A stretch of DNA of 64,000 nucleotides, from contig JASGHO010000001.1 in NCBI GenBank assembly GCA_047602305.1, forward strand, positions 1,178,001 through 1,242,000, given 5' to 3'. Position 1 is the stretch's first letter. The number at the start of each line of letters is the position of its first letter. The stretch comes from Ancrocorticia sp047602305. GTDB taxonomy: Bacteria > Actinomycetota > Actinomycetes > Actinomycetales > Actinomycetaceae. The position numbers and the translations under genes are program-made. Below are positions 16,662 to 25,392 of this stretch, in pieces. Under the pieces are notes generated by a model. The model made no database searches, had not been told where the DNA came from, and saw only the letters and a list, made by a program, of their open reading frames with translations.

Positions 16662-18728
16662 TCAGGCGTCCTTGGCGGTTACCTTGAGAAGCTGATCGCC
16701 GAAGCCGGTGACGCCGCTGGCATCCTGCTCAACCGAGCCGAACTTGCGGTGGTTCGTCACCAGAACCGGGGTGATGGCGGAGTAGCCAGCAGCCTCGATG
16801 GCGGCGCGATCGAAGGAGACGAGCGGATCACCCGTGGTGACCTTGTCGCCCTTGGCCACGTGGACATCGAAGCCCTTGCCCTCCATGTTCACGGTGTCGA
16901 TGCCGATGTGCACCAGCATCTCCACACCGCTGTCGAGGCGGATACCCACTGCATGGCCCGTCGGGAAGGTGAGGATGATCGTGCCGTCGCCGGGCGACAC
17001 CACGGTGCCCTCGGACGGATCGATACCCACACCCTTGCCCACGGCGCCGGAGGCGAAGCCCGCATCCGGAACCTCGGCCAACGGGATGATCTTGCCCTTC
17101 ATGGGGGAAGCGATCTCGGTGACGGTTCCGGGAACCATGGCCGGCTTGAGGGTCTTGGCGGGAGCGGTGGCAACTGCAACGCCACCAGCCGGAGCAGCTG
17201 CGGCGACAGGCGCGGCCGAGGCTGCGGGTGCGGTCTCGGCGGCGATGCGGGCGCGCACCTCTTCCTTCTGCTCGGGAGTGCGGTAATCAGTGAAGATCAC
17301 GGCGAACATGGCAACGAAGAAGGCCACGGCGATGGCAATCATGTAGAGCCACACAGGGCTGAACAGCGGAATCGTGAGCAGCGATGTGAAGGCGAAGGCG
17401 GAAGCCAGAACACCGTTACCACCCGTGATCATCGAGCCGACGCCGATCGTCAGACCGCCGAGGAAGCAGCCCGTGAGCATACGCGGGTAGATACGGGCGA
17501 AGCGCAGGTGGATACCGTAGAGCGAGGGCTCGGAGATGCCGCCCGCAAGGCCGGCCACGAGGGCGCCGGTCGCGGTCTGACGCATCTGCTTGTCCTTCTC
17601 ACGCATGGCGATAACCAGAACACCAGCGGTGGCGCCGAAGCAGGCAAAGTTCCATGCACCCATCGGGCCCTGGATGAAGTCGTAGCCCAAGGTGTCGATG
17701 TTGATGAGCATGAGCGCGTTGAGCGGCCAGTGCAGGCCAAGCGGCACCAGGAACGGGTAGAGCATCGGGATGAGGATGGCGAACACGATCGGTGCCGAGT
17801 TGTTGAGCCAAGCAAGGATGGTGCCCAGGCCCGAACCAAGCCACACACCGAGCGGGCCGAGAACCAGCGCCGTCACGGGGATCATGACGAGCATCGAAAG
17901 GAACGGCACGAACACCAGGTGCAGCGACTCGGGGATGATCTTCTTCACGGCGCGGTAGACGAGCGCAAGAACGCCTGCCATCATGAGCGGCACGAAGACG
18001 TTGCCGCCGTAGCCACCACCGTTGAGGATCATCGGGAGACCGAAGATGTTGGCCTGGCAGGCCGTGGTGCCCAAGGTCTCGTTCGTGGTACAGGTGACGT
18101 CCGAGAGGCCTTCCTTGATGTTCATGAACTCCGGGGTCATGAGAGCGGCCATGATGGCGCCACCGAGCCACGGATCGATATCCAGCTTCTTGGAGGCGTT
18201 GTAAGCCACCATGATGGGCAGGAAGTAGAAGACCGAACGCCACATGGCGTCCACCAGCATCCATCCGGCGGGCTTCTCAGCCGCACGGAAGTCCTGTACA
18301 CCGGCGGCATCCATCACCGCGGCGAACGCGATGATCAGCGAGGCGCCAAGCAGCACGCCGAGGATGGGGCGGAAGGAATCAGCGAGGAACTCGAAGAAGT
18401 TGTCCATCCAGGCATGCTTGCCGCGCGGACCCTTCTCACGGGCGGCTGCCTTGATGTCATCGGCCGAAGCGCCGGCACCCTTCATTTCGGGAAGGTTATT
18501 GATGTCCTTGAACATGGAGGCGACAGCGCCACCAATAATGACCTGATAACGGTCTCCGGACTGCGGTACGGAACCCATGACGGCGTCGATATTATCGAGC
18601 GCGTCCGAGCTCACCAGGGTGGCATCCACCAGTTCAAAACGCAAACGAGTCGCGCAGTGGGTCAGGCTCTTGATATTGCCTGGTCCGCCGACGGCTGCCA
18701 CGATTGCGGCGGCTGGAGATTGAGGCAT
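16662..18728 (-). CDS. PTS sugar transporter, beta-glucoside-type EIIBCA
   Basis: 688 residues from ATG 18728, chosen because GAGAGGGG lies just upstream and the EIIB domain starts at once. EIIB comes first (THCATRLRFEL, phospho-Cys near residue 26). EIIC spans about 110-480 with many hydrophobic segments and the GISEPSLYGIHLRF motif. A linker rich in Ala/Pro leads to EIIA (SPMKGKIIPL, then LVHIGIDTVNMEGKGF with the phospho-His). The B-C-A order is that of the glucoside/sucrose group (BglF-like); the exact sugar is not resolved. No antiterminator gene is adjacent. The upstream stretch 18729-19018 shows no gene. Confidence 0.92.
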   Translation of the reverse strand: MPQSPAAAIVAAVGGPGNIKSLTHCATRLRFELVDATLVSSDALDNIDAVMGSVPQSGDRYQVIIGGAVASMFKDINNLPEMKGAGASADDIKAAAREKGPRGKHAWMDNFFEFLADSFRPILGVLLGASLIIAFAAVMDAAGVQDFRAAEKPAGWMLVDAMWRSVFYFLPIMVAYNASKKLDIDPWLGGAIMAALMTPEFMNIKEGLSDVTCTTNETLGTTACQANIFGLPMILNGGGYGGNVFVPLMMAGVLALVYRAVKKIIPESLHLVFVPFLSMLVMIPVTALVLGPLGVWLGSGLGTILAWLNNSAPIVFAILIPMLYPFLVPLGLHWPLNALMLINIDTLGYDFIQGPMGAWNFACFGATAGVLVIAMREKDKQMRQTATGALVAGLAGGISEPSLYGIHLRFARIYPRMLTGCFLGGLTIGVGSMITGGNGVLASAFAFTSLLTIPLFSPVWLYMIAIAVAFFVAMFAVIFTDYRTPEQKEEVRARIAAETAPAASAAPVAAAAPAGGVAVATAPAKTLKPAMVPGTVTEIASPMKGKIIPLAEVPDAGFASGAVGKGVGIDPSEGTVVSPGDGTIILTFPTGHAVGIRLDSGVEMLVHIGIDTVNMEGKGFDVHVAKGDKVTTGDPLVSFDRAAIEAAGYSAITPVLVTNHRKFGSVEQDASGVTGFGDQLLKVTAKDA

Positions 18729-19018
18729 GTGTACCCCTCTCATAAGGAGAGCCGGTGCATGGCGACCTCGCCTCACCGGCCCCAACGATAGAACACCTGA
18801 TAATCTACCTCAGCTGAGGGTGAACATGGTAACCATTTGGCGATTCATTCTCACACTGTTATCTGACGTTATGTGGCGCGGATTGCTTCTTACGCCCACG
18901 CCACCTCGGGCTATCCGGCGTCATTTAGCGACTTTGTCCCCGGCAACGCTCCTCGCTTGCGCCCCCGACATGTCCGATCGGGCGCAACAATGTGAATATT
19001 GCTCGAAGAATCCACATA

Positions 19019-19067
19019 GATCAACACGTGGGGTGGGCGCGAAACGCGCCCACCCCACGTGTTGATC
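19019..19067. terminator. Very strong terminator hairpin downstream of dapB
   Basis: A 23-bp perfect stem (19019-19041 with 19045-19067) closed by a 3-nt AAA loop. Key stem sequence GATCAACACGTGGGGTGG. It lies between the PTS start and the dapB stop and can serve dapB transcripts. Confidence 0.9.
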
Positions 19068-19080
19068 AGGTATGAGATCG

Positions 19081-19137
19081 CGGGCCATCAGCCCGCCAGA
19101 AGAATCACGCCGCGGGACTAAAGCCCCAGCCGCGTGA
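19081..19137. terminator. Two further hairpins 3' of dapB
   Basis: GCGGGC-catca-GCCCGC at about 19080-19097 and TCACGC / GCGTGA at 19105-19137. The second belongs to the AGAGGTCACGCC-type family. Together with the 23-bp stem they make three successive hairpins after dapB. Confidence 0.55.
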
Positions 19138-19152
19138 CCTCACCGTGTGGCC

Positions 19153-19896
19153 CTATAGGCCCATCACCACGTCGAGTCCATAGGTGAGGCCGCCGCGGCC
19201 GCCCACCTCGCGGACAGCCAACAGCACGCCCGGCATGAAGCTGGAGCGGTCGAAGGAGTCCTGACGAATCGTCAGCTGCTCGCCCGGATTGCCCAGCAGG
19301 ATCTCCTCGTGGGCGTTGAGGCCGCGCAGACGCACCGCATGCACGCGCACATCGTCCACCTTCGCGCCACGCGCACCCAGCGGATCCAGTTCGGTGGCAT
19401 CGGGGCTCACGGCCACACCGGCCGCCCGGCGTACCTCGGAGATCTTGCGCGCCGTCGTCGCCGCAGTGCCGGAAGGAGCATCAACCTTGTCCGGGTGATG
19501 CAGCTCAATCACTTCCACCGACTCGAAGTAGGTGGCCGCCTTCTCCGCGAAACTCATCGCGAGCACCGCCGAGAGCGCGTAATTCGGCGCAATGATGACG
19601 GAACGGCCCGTGGCCTCGGCCTTGGCACGCACGCCCGCCAGTGCCTCGTCACTCCATCCCGTGGTACCGACGACGACGTCCACGCCCGCCTCCAGCAGCG
19701 CGTGCACGTTCTTCTCCGTCGTTGCCGGAACCGTGAACTCGACCGCCACGTCCGCGCCAGCGAGGGTGCGCTCGGTGATCTCGTCTCCCACGTCAAGGCG
19801 CGCCACCAACTCCATGTCGGAAGCGCCCTCAACGGCCGTGCATACTGTTCGTCCCATGCGCCCGAGGGCGCCCACTACTGCCACTTTGATCGTCAT
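19153..19896 (-). CDS. dapB: 4-hydroxy-tetrahydrodipicolinate reductase
   Basis: 247 residues. Reduces the DapA product with NAD(P)H in lysine/DAP synthesis. The nucleotide-binding loop VVGALGRMGRTV opens the protein. The substrate/catalytic signature ELHHPDKVDAPSGTA lies near 135, and VRLRGLNAHEEILLG follows. It is the first gene after the M16 peptidase, as in many actinobacteria. No Shine-Dalgarno; TAGGCT lies exactly 6 nt before the ATG. Confidence 0.97.
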   Translation of the reverse strand: MTIKVAVVGALGRMGRTVCTAVEGASDMELVARLDVGDEITERTLAGADVAVEFTVPATTEKNVHALLEAGVDVVVGTTGWSDEALAGVRAKAEATGRSVIIAPNYALSAVLAMSFAEKAATYFESVEVIELHHPDKVDAPSGTAATTARKISEVRRAAGVAVSPDATELDPLGARGAKVDDVRVHAVRLRGLNAHEEILLGNPGEQLTIRQDSFDRSSFMPGVLLAVREVGGRGGLTYGLDVVMGL

Positions 19897-19902
19897 GGCC
19901 CC

Positions 19903-19908
19903 AGCCTA
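19903..19908 (-). promoter_or_regulatory. Putative -10 for leaderless dapB mRNA
   Basis: Minus-strand TAGGCT, then GGGGCC, then ATG. No ribosome-binding site fits in the 6-nt spacer. Confidence 0.5.
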
Positions 19909-19960
19909 GCGCCGCATGCGGGTCTTGCGTGGGAACTGACCACCTCGCATACGAACACGA

Positions 19961-20019
19961 ATGGCGGCGAGAGCGACCCATCTGCCTATATAGGCACATA
20001 GAACGTTCTCACCGCCATG
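19961..20019. terminator. Hairpin between the M16 peptidase gene and dapB
   Basis: ATGGCGGCGAGAGCG and CGTTCTCACCGCCAT form an imperfect long stem around the inner palindrome TGCCTATATAGGCA. It lies 3' of the M16 gene, so it is a probable terminator separating it from dapB. Confidence 0.65.
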
Positions 20020-20051
20020 CGCATAAACCGAGGGCAGCGACGCCGTCGTCG

Positions 20052-21380
20052 TTAACGAACCGGACCCACTGTCACCAGGGAACGGGCCTGCGCGGCAAGC
20101 GAACGCGCCATGTCGGTGATGTCCGCAGTGGTGACGGCGCGCGCCTTGCGCAGCGCCTCGGCCTGCGAGACCAGCGCGCCGCGAATCAGCTCGGCGTTGC
20201 CGAGGCGGTTCATGTGTGCGCCGATGCGCTCGTTGCCGAACACGATATCCGCGCGAATACGGCGGTAGGCGGACTCCATCTCCTCCTCGCTCACACCGTC
20301 GCGGGCCAACTCATCGAGGCACTCCCCCAACAGCTGCGCCACCGCTTCAGAATTCTCGATGGTGCACCCGGCGTACATCCCGAACATGCCGCCCTCGGGG
20401 AAACTGGTGGGGAACGAGTACGTCGAGTAGGCCAGGCCGCGCTCCTCGCGGATCTTCTGGAAAAGACGGGAAGAGGTGCCGCCGCCAAGAATCGCGTTCA
20501 TGGCGAAAAGAGCGGGGCGGCGCTCGTCAAAAAGATCCACGCCGGGCATCGCCAGAATCACCGCGGACTGTTCCACCGGGCGCTCCAGGAATCGCTTCCC
20601 CGGCTCCGAATACTCAATATCTGCGGCGGTGCGGCGCCCACTGTGCTCCGCCGGGCCCGACAGGTCCCAGCCGCCAGCCGTTAGATTTTCCGCCACCTGC
20701 TCGCAGAAGGCATCATGGTCGACGGCGCCCGCTGCCGTCACCACCAGCTCGCTCGGGCGATACATCTGCGAGTAGTGCTCAAGAAGCGAGGAATTACGCA
20801 GGTTGGTGACCGATTCCCGCGTGCCACCCACCGGGCGGCCCAGCGGGTGGTCCCCGAAAATCATGGAGGTGATGTTCTCGTGGGCCACATCGGAGGCGTC
20901 GTCGTTATACATCGCCAGCTCTTCGAGGATGACCCCGCGCTCCATCTCCATGTCCTCTTCGTCGAGGCGAGCGCCAGTCACCATGTCGGTGAGCAATTCG
21001 AGAGCGTCCGGCAAATCCTGCTCGAACACGTGGCCGTAATAGCAGGTGTACTGCTTGGCCGTGGCAGCGTTGAAATCGCCGCCGAGGTAGTCAATTCGCT
21101 TCGCGACCTCTTTGGCGGAGCGCTTCGCCGTGCCCTTGAATAGCAGGTGCTCCAAGAAATGGGTGGAGCCTTCGGCCCCCGGCCCCTCATCGCGCGAACC
21201 CGCACCGATCCACAGGCCAACGCTGGTGGAATGCTGATGGGGCATCTTTTCCGTCAAAACGCGCACGCCACCGGGCAAAACGGATCGTCGTAAGAGTTTT
21301 CCCTCTTCTTCCAGGCGCAGATCAACGCCAGAAAAATCGAGGTCTAGGGGCATCTCAGTGTAGTCAAGAGAATCGCTCAC
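20052..21380 (-). CDS. M16 family zinc metallopeptidase (PepR/PqqL-like)
   Basis: 442 residues, two M16 half-domains. The inverted zinc motif HxxEH is seen as THFLEHLLFKGT near residue 92, with the downstream Glu region EEDMEMERGVILEELAMY. In mycobacteria and other actinobacteria this gene directly follows pnp; here a toxin-antitoxin pair on the other strand lies between them. The start is GTG 21380 with TAGTCT 7 nt upstream (possible leaderless), although the spacer contains AGGA. The physiological substrate is not known from sequence. Confidence 0.92.
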   Translation of the reverse strand: MSDSLDYTEMPLDLDFSGVDLRLEEEGKLLRRSVLPGGVRVLTEKMPHQHSTSVGLWIGAGSRDEGPGAEGSTHFLEHLLFKGTAKRSAKEVAKRIDYLGGDFNAATAKQYTCYYGHVFEQDLPDALELLTDMVTGARLDEEDMEMERGVILEELAMYNDDASDVAHENITSMIFGDHPLGRPVGGTRESVTNLRNSSLLEHYSQMYRPSELVVTAAGAVDHDAFCEQVAENLTAGGWDLSGPAEHSGRRTAADIEYSEPGKRFLERPVEQSAVILAMPGVDLFDERRPALFAMNAILGGGTSSRLFQKIREERGLAYSTYSFPTSFPEGGMFGMYAGCTIENSEAVAQLLGECLDELARDGVSEEEMESAYRRIRADIVFGNERIGAHMNRLGNAELIRGALVSQAEALRKARAVTTADITDMARSLAAQARSLVTVGPVR

Positions 21381-21387
21381 GATTCCT

Positions 21388-21393
21388 AGACTA
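21388..21393 (-). promoter_or_regulatory. Putative -10 for M16 peptidase gene
   Basis: Minus-strand TAGTCT, 7-nt spacer AGGAATC, then GTG. Could be leaderless, or the AGGA could act as a weak ribosome-binding site. Confidence 0.4.
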
Positions 21394-21510
21394 GACGAAG
21401 GCCCGGCAAAAGGGCGAAACAGCGTCCAACACCACCAAAATATCGAACGCCTTCGTGTGCCAGATGACGTGGGCTTCTTGCCACCACTTCCAACGGGACA
21501 TTAAACAGAC

Positions 21511-21516
21511 TAGAAT
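21511..21516 (+). promoter_or_regulatory. Putative -10 of the toxin-antitoxin operon
   Basis: TAGAAT followed by 7 nt and the antitoxin ATG at 21524. No ribosome-binding site is visible, which suggests leaderless transcription. Divergent from the M16 gene promoter, about 120 bp away. Confidence 0.5.
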
Positions 21517-21523
21517 TCAGACT

Positions 21524-21808
21524 ATGACAACACTCCCGCTTTCGGAAGCCAAAGCTCGGCTCTCAGAACTCGCTGATTCGGTGGCCCGCACTCACGACAG
21601 AGTCCGGGTAACTCGCAATGGCCGCGAATACGTTGTTCTGATCTCCGTCGACGATCTCGAATCGTTGGAGGCGACCATCGAGCTCCTGTCGGACACCGCT
21701 GCTCAACAGCGTGTCTCCGAGGGAGAAGAAGAGATCGCGCGGGCAGAGACCACGTCCTTGGACGAACTGACCAGACTCATGGAAGAGCGGCGCGCGAAGG
21801 GCATCTGA
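21524..21808 (+). CDS. Phd/YefM-family antitoxin
   Basis: 94 residues. N-terminal Phd/YefM DNA-binding fold: LPLSEAKARLSELADSVA, then RVRVTRNGREYVVLISVDDLESLEATIELLSD. The acidic C-terminus (EGEEEIARAETTSLDELTRL) is typical of toxin-wrapping tails. It neutralises the RelE-type toxin encoded 22 nt downstream and probably autorepresses the operon. ATG 21524 is chosen because the fold starts there and a -10 lies just upstream. Confidence 0.93.
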   Translation: MTTLPLSEAKARLSELADSVARTHDRVRVTRNGREYVVLISVDDLESLEATIELLSDTAAQQRVSEGEEEIARAETTSLDELTRLMEERRAKGI

Positions 21809-21830
21809 CAGCTCCGCACACTACACAAAC

Positions 21831-22100
21831 ATGAATACCTACGACATCAAGCTGACATCGACCGCAAGACGCGCCCTCTCCGAAAAACTCCCGCCCTTCG
21901 CAGCTTTCGCCGCCTACGAGTTCATCTCCGGCCCCCTCAGAGAAAACCCGCAGCGCGTGGGCGCGCCGCTCCGTGCGCCTTTCGAGGGTTACTATCGGGC
22001 CCGCCGTGGAGAATATCGGGTCCGTTATCGGATCGACGACGACGCGCGGATCATCTACGTCGTCGACGTCGAACACCGCCGCGACGCTTATCGCTCCTGA
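21831..22100 (+). CDS. RelE/ParE-superfamily toxin
   Basis: 89 residues, typical size. The RelE fold is recognisable: YDIKLTSTARRALSEKLP, the basic RVGAPLRAPFEGYYRARRGEYRVRYRID and IIYVVDVEHRRDAYR. RelE members are mostly ribosome-dependent mRNA endonucleases. The conserved Arg/Tyr residues for that activity appear present, but a gyrase-targeting ParE role cannot be excluded. Second gene of the TA operon. Confidence 0.93.
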   Translation: MNTYDIKLTSTARRALSEKLPPFAAFAAYEFISGPLRENPQRVGAPLRAPFEGYYRARRGEYRVRYRIDDDARIIYVVDVEHRRDAYRS

Positions 22101-22123
22101 TCAGTACAGTCGCCAAAATATGA

Positions 22124-22158
22124 AGGGCGGGAACCGGACCATGTCCAGTTCCCGCCCT
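22124..22158. terminator. Bidirectional terminator between the toxin gene and pnp
   Basis: AGGGCGGGAAC (22124-22134) pairs perfectly with GTTCCCGCCCT (22148-22158). It separates convergent genes. Confidence 0.85.
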
Positions 22159-22200
22159 GTCAAGCTATCGGGATGTTAACCCTCAGCGTATCCGCTCAGC

Positions 22201-24540
22201 TCACTCGGAATCAGATCCCTCGGAGTGGGTGCGGCGGCGCTGACGCGAGCCACGGCGCGAACCGCGCTCGGAACGCTCACGGCGGGGACGACGCTCGGTC
22301 TTCTCCTCCTCGGCAGCCGGAGCTTCCTCGGCGTTCTCTTCGCCCTCGACAACCGCGTGCAGCGAAATCTTGCCGCGCGGATCGAGCTCGGAGATCTCCA
22401 CCTCGACGCGGTCGCCAACGTTGAGGACATCCTCGACGTTCTCGACGCGCTTACCACCGACGATGCGGCGGATCTGCGAGATGTGGAGCAGGCCGTCGCG
22501 GCCCGGAACCAGGGAGACGAAGGCACCGAAGGTGGTGGTCTTGACGACCGTACCCACGTAGCGCTCGCCGATCTCCGGCATCTGCGGGTTGGCGATGGCG
22601 TTGATGGCGCTGCGAGCAGCCTCGGCGGAGATGCCGTCGGTGGCGCCGATGAACACGGTGCCGTCATCCTCGATGGAGATGTCCGCGCCAGTATCCTCCT
22701 GGATCTGGTTGATCATCTTGCCCTTGGGTCCGATGACCTCGCCGATCTTGTCCACGGGGATCTTGACGGCGATGATACGCGGAGCGGTCACTGCCATCTC
22801 ATCGGGGGAATCGATGGCCTCGTGCATGAGGTCCAGGATCGCCAGACGGGCGTCGCGGGCCTGGCCAAGAGCGGCATCCAGCACGGCGGCCGGGATGCCG
22901 GAGAGCTTGGTGTCCAGCTGCAGGGCCGTCACGTAATCACGGGTACCGGCAACCTTGAAGTCCATGTCGCCCAGGGCGTCCTCGGCACCGAGGATGTCGG
23001 TGAGAGCAACGTAGCGGGTCTCGCCATCAATGGTGTCCGAGACCAGACCCATGGCGATACCGGCAACCGGAGCCTTGAGCGGCACACCGGCGTTGAGCAG
23101 CGCGAGCGTGGATGCACACACGGAACCCATCGAGGAGGAGCCGTTCGAACCCATGGTCTCGGAGACCTGACGGATTGCGTAGGGGAACTCCTCGCGCTCG
23201 GGCAGCTGGGACTCGAGAGCGATCTCGGCGAGGTGGCCGTGGCCGATCTCGCGGCGCTTGGGCGAACCCACGCGGCCGGTCTCACCGGTGCAGTAAGGCG
23301 GGAAGTTGTAGTGGTGGATGTAGCGCTTGCGGGTCACCGGGGAGAGGTTGTCCAGCTGCTGCTCCATCTTGAGCATGTTGAGCGAGGTGACACCCAGGAT
23401 CTGGGTCTCGCCACGCTGGAAGAGAGCGGAACCGTGCACGCGGGGCAGCACGCCAGCCTCAGCGGAGATCGAGCGGATCTCGGCCGGGGTACGGCCGTCC
23501 ATACGCACGCCAGCGGTCAGCACGTGACGGCGCATGACCTTCTTGAACATGGCGTTGACGGCCAGGGCGAGGCCCTTGTCCTCTTCGGGGAACTGCTCGG
23601 CGAGCTCGGCCACCACGGCGGCGGTCAGCTCGTTGAGGGCGTCATCGCGTTCAGCCTTGGCCACAATGCCGAGGATGGGATCGAAACGATCGCCAACCTG
23701 AGCCTCAACGGCGGCGTACTGCTCCTCGGTGTAATCGGGGAAGAAGGGGAAATCGCCAACGGGCTTGGCGCACTCTTCGATGAGCTTGAGCTGAGCCTCG
23801 CACAGGGTGCGGATGACCGGCTTGGCGGCCTCCAGGCCCTGAGCCACAACATCTTCGGTGGGCTTGGTGCCACCCGCCTTGATGACGTTGTCTGCGTGCT
23901 CGGGAGCCGAAGCCTCAACCATCATGATGGCAACGTCGTCGCCGGAGAGACGGCCTGCAACGGACATGGAGAAGGTGGCGCGATCCACTTCGCTCCAGCG
24001 CGGGAAGGCGATCCACTCGCCGTCCACGAGGGCCATGCGGGTACCGCCCACGGGGCCGTCAAACGGAAGGCCGGCGAGGGAGGTGGAGAGCGAGGCAGCG
24101 TTGATCGCGAGGACGTCGTACTGCTCATCCGGGTGGATGCTCATGACAGTGACGACAACCTGGACCTCGTTACGCATGCCCTTCTTGAAGGCGGGGCGCA
24201 GCGGGCGGTCGATCTGGCGGGCGGCGAGGATGGCCTCGGTGCCCGGGCGACCTTCGCGGCGGAAGAACGAGCCGGGGATGCGACCGGCGGCGTAGGAGCG
24301 CTCCTCCACGTCAACCGTCAGCGGGAAGAAGTCAAAATGCTCCTTCGGCGACTTGGACGCGGTGGTGGCGGAAAAGACGGTGGTTTCGCCGTCAAGGTAG
24401 GCAAGAGCCGCACCGTTTGCCTGACGGGCCAGCAGGCCGGTCTCGAAACGGATGGTGCGGGTGCCAAAGTTGCCGTTGTCAATTACGGCTTCGCTGGTGT
24501 GAACGTCAGGACCCTCCACAGGGACCCCTTTCTTCTTCAC
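22201..24540 (-). CDS. pnp: Polyribonucleotide nucleotidyltransferase (PNPase / GpsI)
   Basis: 779 residues. 3'-to-5' phosphorolytic RNA degradation. Two RNase PH-like core domains (first from residue ~20, second from ~340 with RTPAEIRSISAEAGVLPRVHGSALFQRGETQ) flank the all-alpha domain. A KH domain follows (IPVDKIGEVIGPKGKMINQI), then an S1 domain (GTVVKTTTFGAFVSLVPGRDGLLH). The C-terminal tail is Glu- then Arg-rich. Downstream of rpsO as usual. The 5' region 24541-24845 is an extensive array of small hairpins, so regulation by RNA structure (as known for PNPase autoregulation in E. coli) is plausible. Confidence 0.97.
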   Translation of the reverse strand: MKKKGVPVEGPDVHTSEAVIDNGNFGTRTIRFETGLLARQANGAALAYLDGETTVFSATTASKSPKEHFDFFPLTVDVEERSYAAGRIPGSFFRREGRPGTEAILAARQIDRPLRPAFKKGMRNEVQVVVTVMSIHPDEQYDVLAINAASLSTSLAGLPFDGPVGGTRMALVDGEWIAFPRWSEVDRATFSMSVAGRLSGDDVAIMMVEASAPEHADNVIKAGGTKPTEDVVAQGLEAAKPVIRTLCEAQLKLIEECAKPVGDFPFFPDYTEEQYAAVEAQVGDRFDPILGIVAKAERDDALNELTAAVVAELAEQFPEEDKGLALAVNAMFKKVMRRHVLTAGVRMDGRTPAEIRSISAEAGVLPRVHGSALFQRGETQILGVTSLNMLKMEQQLDNLSPVTRKRYIHHYNFPPYCTGETGRVGSPKRREIGHGHLAEIALESQLPEREEFPYAIRQVSETMGSNGSSSMGSVCASTLALLNAGVPLKAPVAGIAMGLVSDTIDGETRYVALTDILGAEDALGDMDFKVAGTRDYVTALQLDTKLSGIPAAVLDAALGQARDARLAILDLMHEAIDSPDEMAVTAPRIIAVKIPVDKIGEVIGPKGKMINQIQEDTGADISIEDDGTVFIGATDGISAEAARSAINAIANPQMPEIGERYVGTVVKTTTFGAFVSLVPGRDGLLHISQIRRIVGGKRVENVEDVLNVGDRVEVEISELDPRGKISLHAVVEGEENAEEAPAAEEEKTERRPRRERSERGSRRGSRQRRRTHSEGSDSE

Positions 24541-24646
24541 TCCCGGACGCGGCCGTCAGTTGAGATCCTCGGAGCACCGGGAAACCGGGCGATCCGAAAA
24601 ACTTAACCGAAGACCGAGCCTGCGGGATTTCTTCTGAACATCTCGT

Positions 24647-24830
24647 GGAGGCAGCGCCTCCGGATTACGGTGGGGCCAAAGCCCCTGGAGGCCGGGCCTC
24701 CATGTGGAAGCACACGCTTCCGTGGGCGGAGGATTGATCCTCCATGTTGAAGCCGGAGCCTCAACTGCGCGAAGCCGAAACCGAGCGCGTTGTGAGGCCG
24801 AAGCCTCAGGCAGGCGAAGCTCAGGGCTTC
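24647..24830 (-). promoter_or_regulatory. Array of about nine tandem small hairpins in the rpsO-pnp intergenic region (pnp leader)
   Basis: Successive stem-loops occupy 24647-24661, 24672-24685, 24686-24702, 24706-24721, 24728-24743, 24747-24764, 24767-24788 (weak), 24793-24808 and 24816-24830. Stems are 5-7 bp of the GAAGC/GAGGC/GGAGGC type and most loops are 3-5 nt. On the minus strand one loop is C(UUCG)G and another UCCG, both UNCG tetraloops. The 24747-24764 stem is complete only as minus-strand RNA, where its A/C mismatch becomes G-U. This indicates function in the pnp-sense transcript. No ORF explains it. The remaining 24541-24640 has no clear gene. Confidence 0.75.
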
Positions 24831-24844
24831 ACCTTGGGAATACA

Positions 24845-24878
24845 ACAGGCGGCCCGGGACTCATCCCGGGCCGCCTGT
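24845..24878 (-). terminator. rpsO terminator hairpin
   Basis: ACAGGCGGCCCGGGA pairs perfectly with TCCCGGGCCGCCTGT around a 4-nt loop, 4 nt past the rpsO stop. Confidence 0.85.
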
Positions 24879-24882
24879 GATG

Positions 24883-25152
24883 TCATCGGCGCAGGCCGAG
24901 ACGGGCGATAAGGGAGCGGTAACGCTCGATGTCTTCCTCAGCGAGGTAGGCAAGGAGGCGCTTGCGCTGACCAATCAGCAGCATCAGACCACGACGGGAG
25001 TGGTGATCGTGCTTGTGGGTACGGAAGTGCTCGGTCAGCTCCTTGATGCGAGCGGACAGCAGCGCGACCTGAACCTCGGGGGAACCGGTGTCACCCTCAT
25101 GCGTGGCGTATTCGGCAATGATCTGCTTCTTCTCTTCAGGCTTCAGGGCCAT
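24883..25152 (-). CDS. rpsO: 30S ribosomal protein S15
   Basis: 89 residues, exactly family length. Binds 16S rRNA helices 20-22 in the small subunit platform. Family marks: YATHEGDTGSPEVQVALLS, THKHDHHSRRGLMLLIGQR and YLAEEDIERYRSLIARLGLRR. ATG 25152 is preceded by AAGGAGAA at good spacing; a longer reading frame upstream adds non-homologous residues and is not used. Lies between ribF and pnp. A strong terminator follows. Confidence 0.98.
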   Translation of the reverse strand: MALKPEEKKQIIAEYATHEGDTGSPEVQVALLSARIKELTEHFRTHKHDHHSRRGLMLLIGQRKRLLAYLAEEDIERYRSLIARLGLRR

Positions 25153-25392
25153 GATTCTCCTTCGAGGTCTCGTTGCACGGAGCACCGGGGCATGTTCTCC
25201 CAGGCATGACGCATCCGTGGCCGATCTGACGGCCCATAAAGTCTAGCACTTGGGTCCCGAACGCCGACCGGCGCCTTTTGTGAGCTTGCTTGCCTCGCCG
25301 CGCGCCGCAATCCACCCGGCACCTCGTTCCCGGCGCCGCGCCCTACCCGGCAACTTCTCCATCAGACACCGCGCCACGCCACACCCGGCAAC

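Noticed and set aside
22225..24606. A 793-codon open frame on the plus strand, antiparallel to pnp
   Set aside because: It mirrors pnp codon by codon; translation is His/Gly/Asp-rich without any recognisable domain. Such frames are common opposite GC-rich genes with strong third-position bias. The same applies to long frames opposite the PTS gene (16584-18791) and infB (35342-36319).
24603..24845. An 80-codon minus-strand frame between rpsO and pnp as a gene
   Set aside because: It consists entirely of the hairpin array (repeated Gly/Leu/Arg codons from GAGGC units) and has no ribosome-binding site; RNA structure explains it better.
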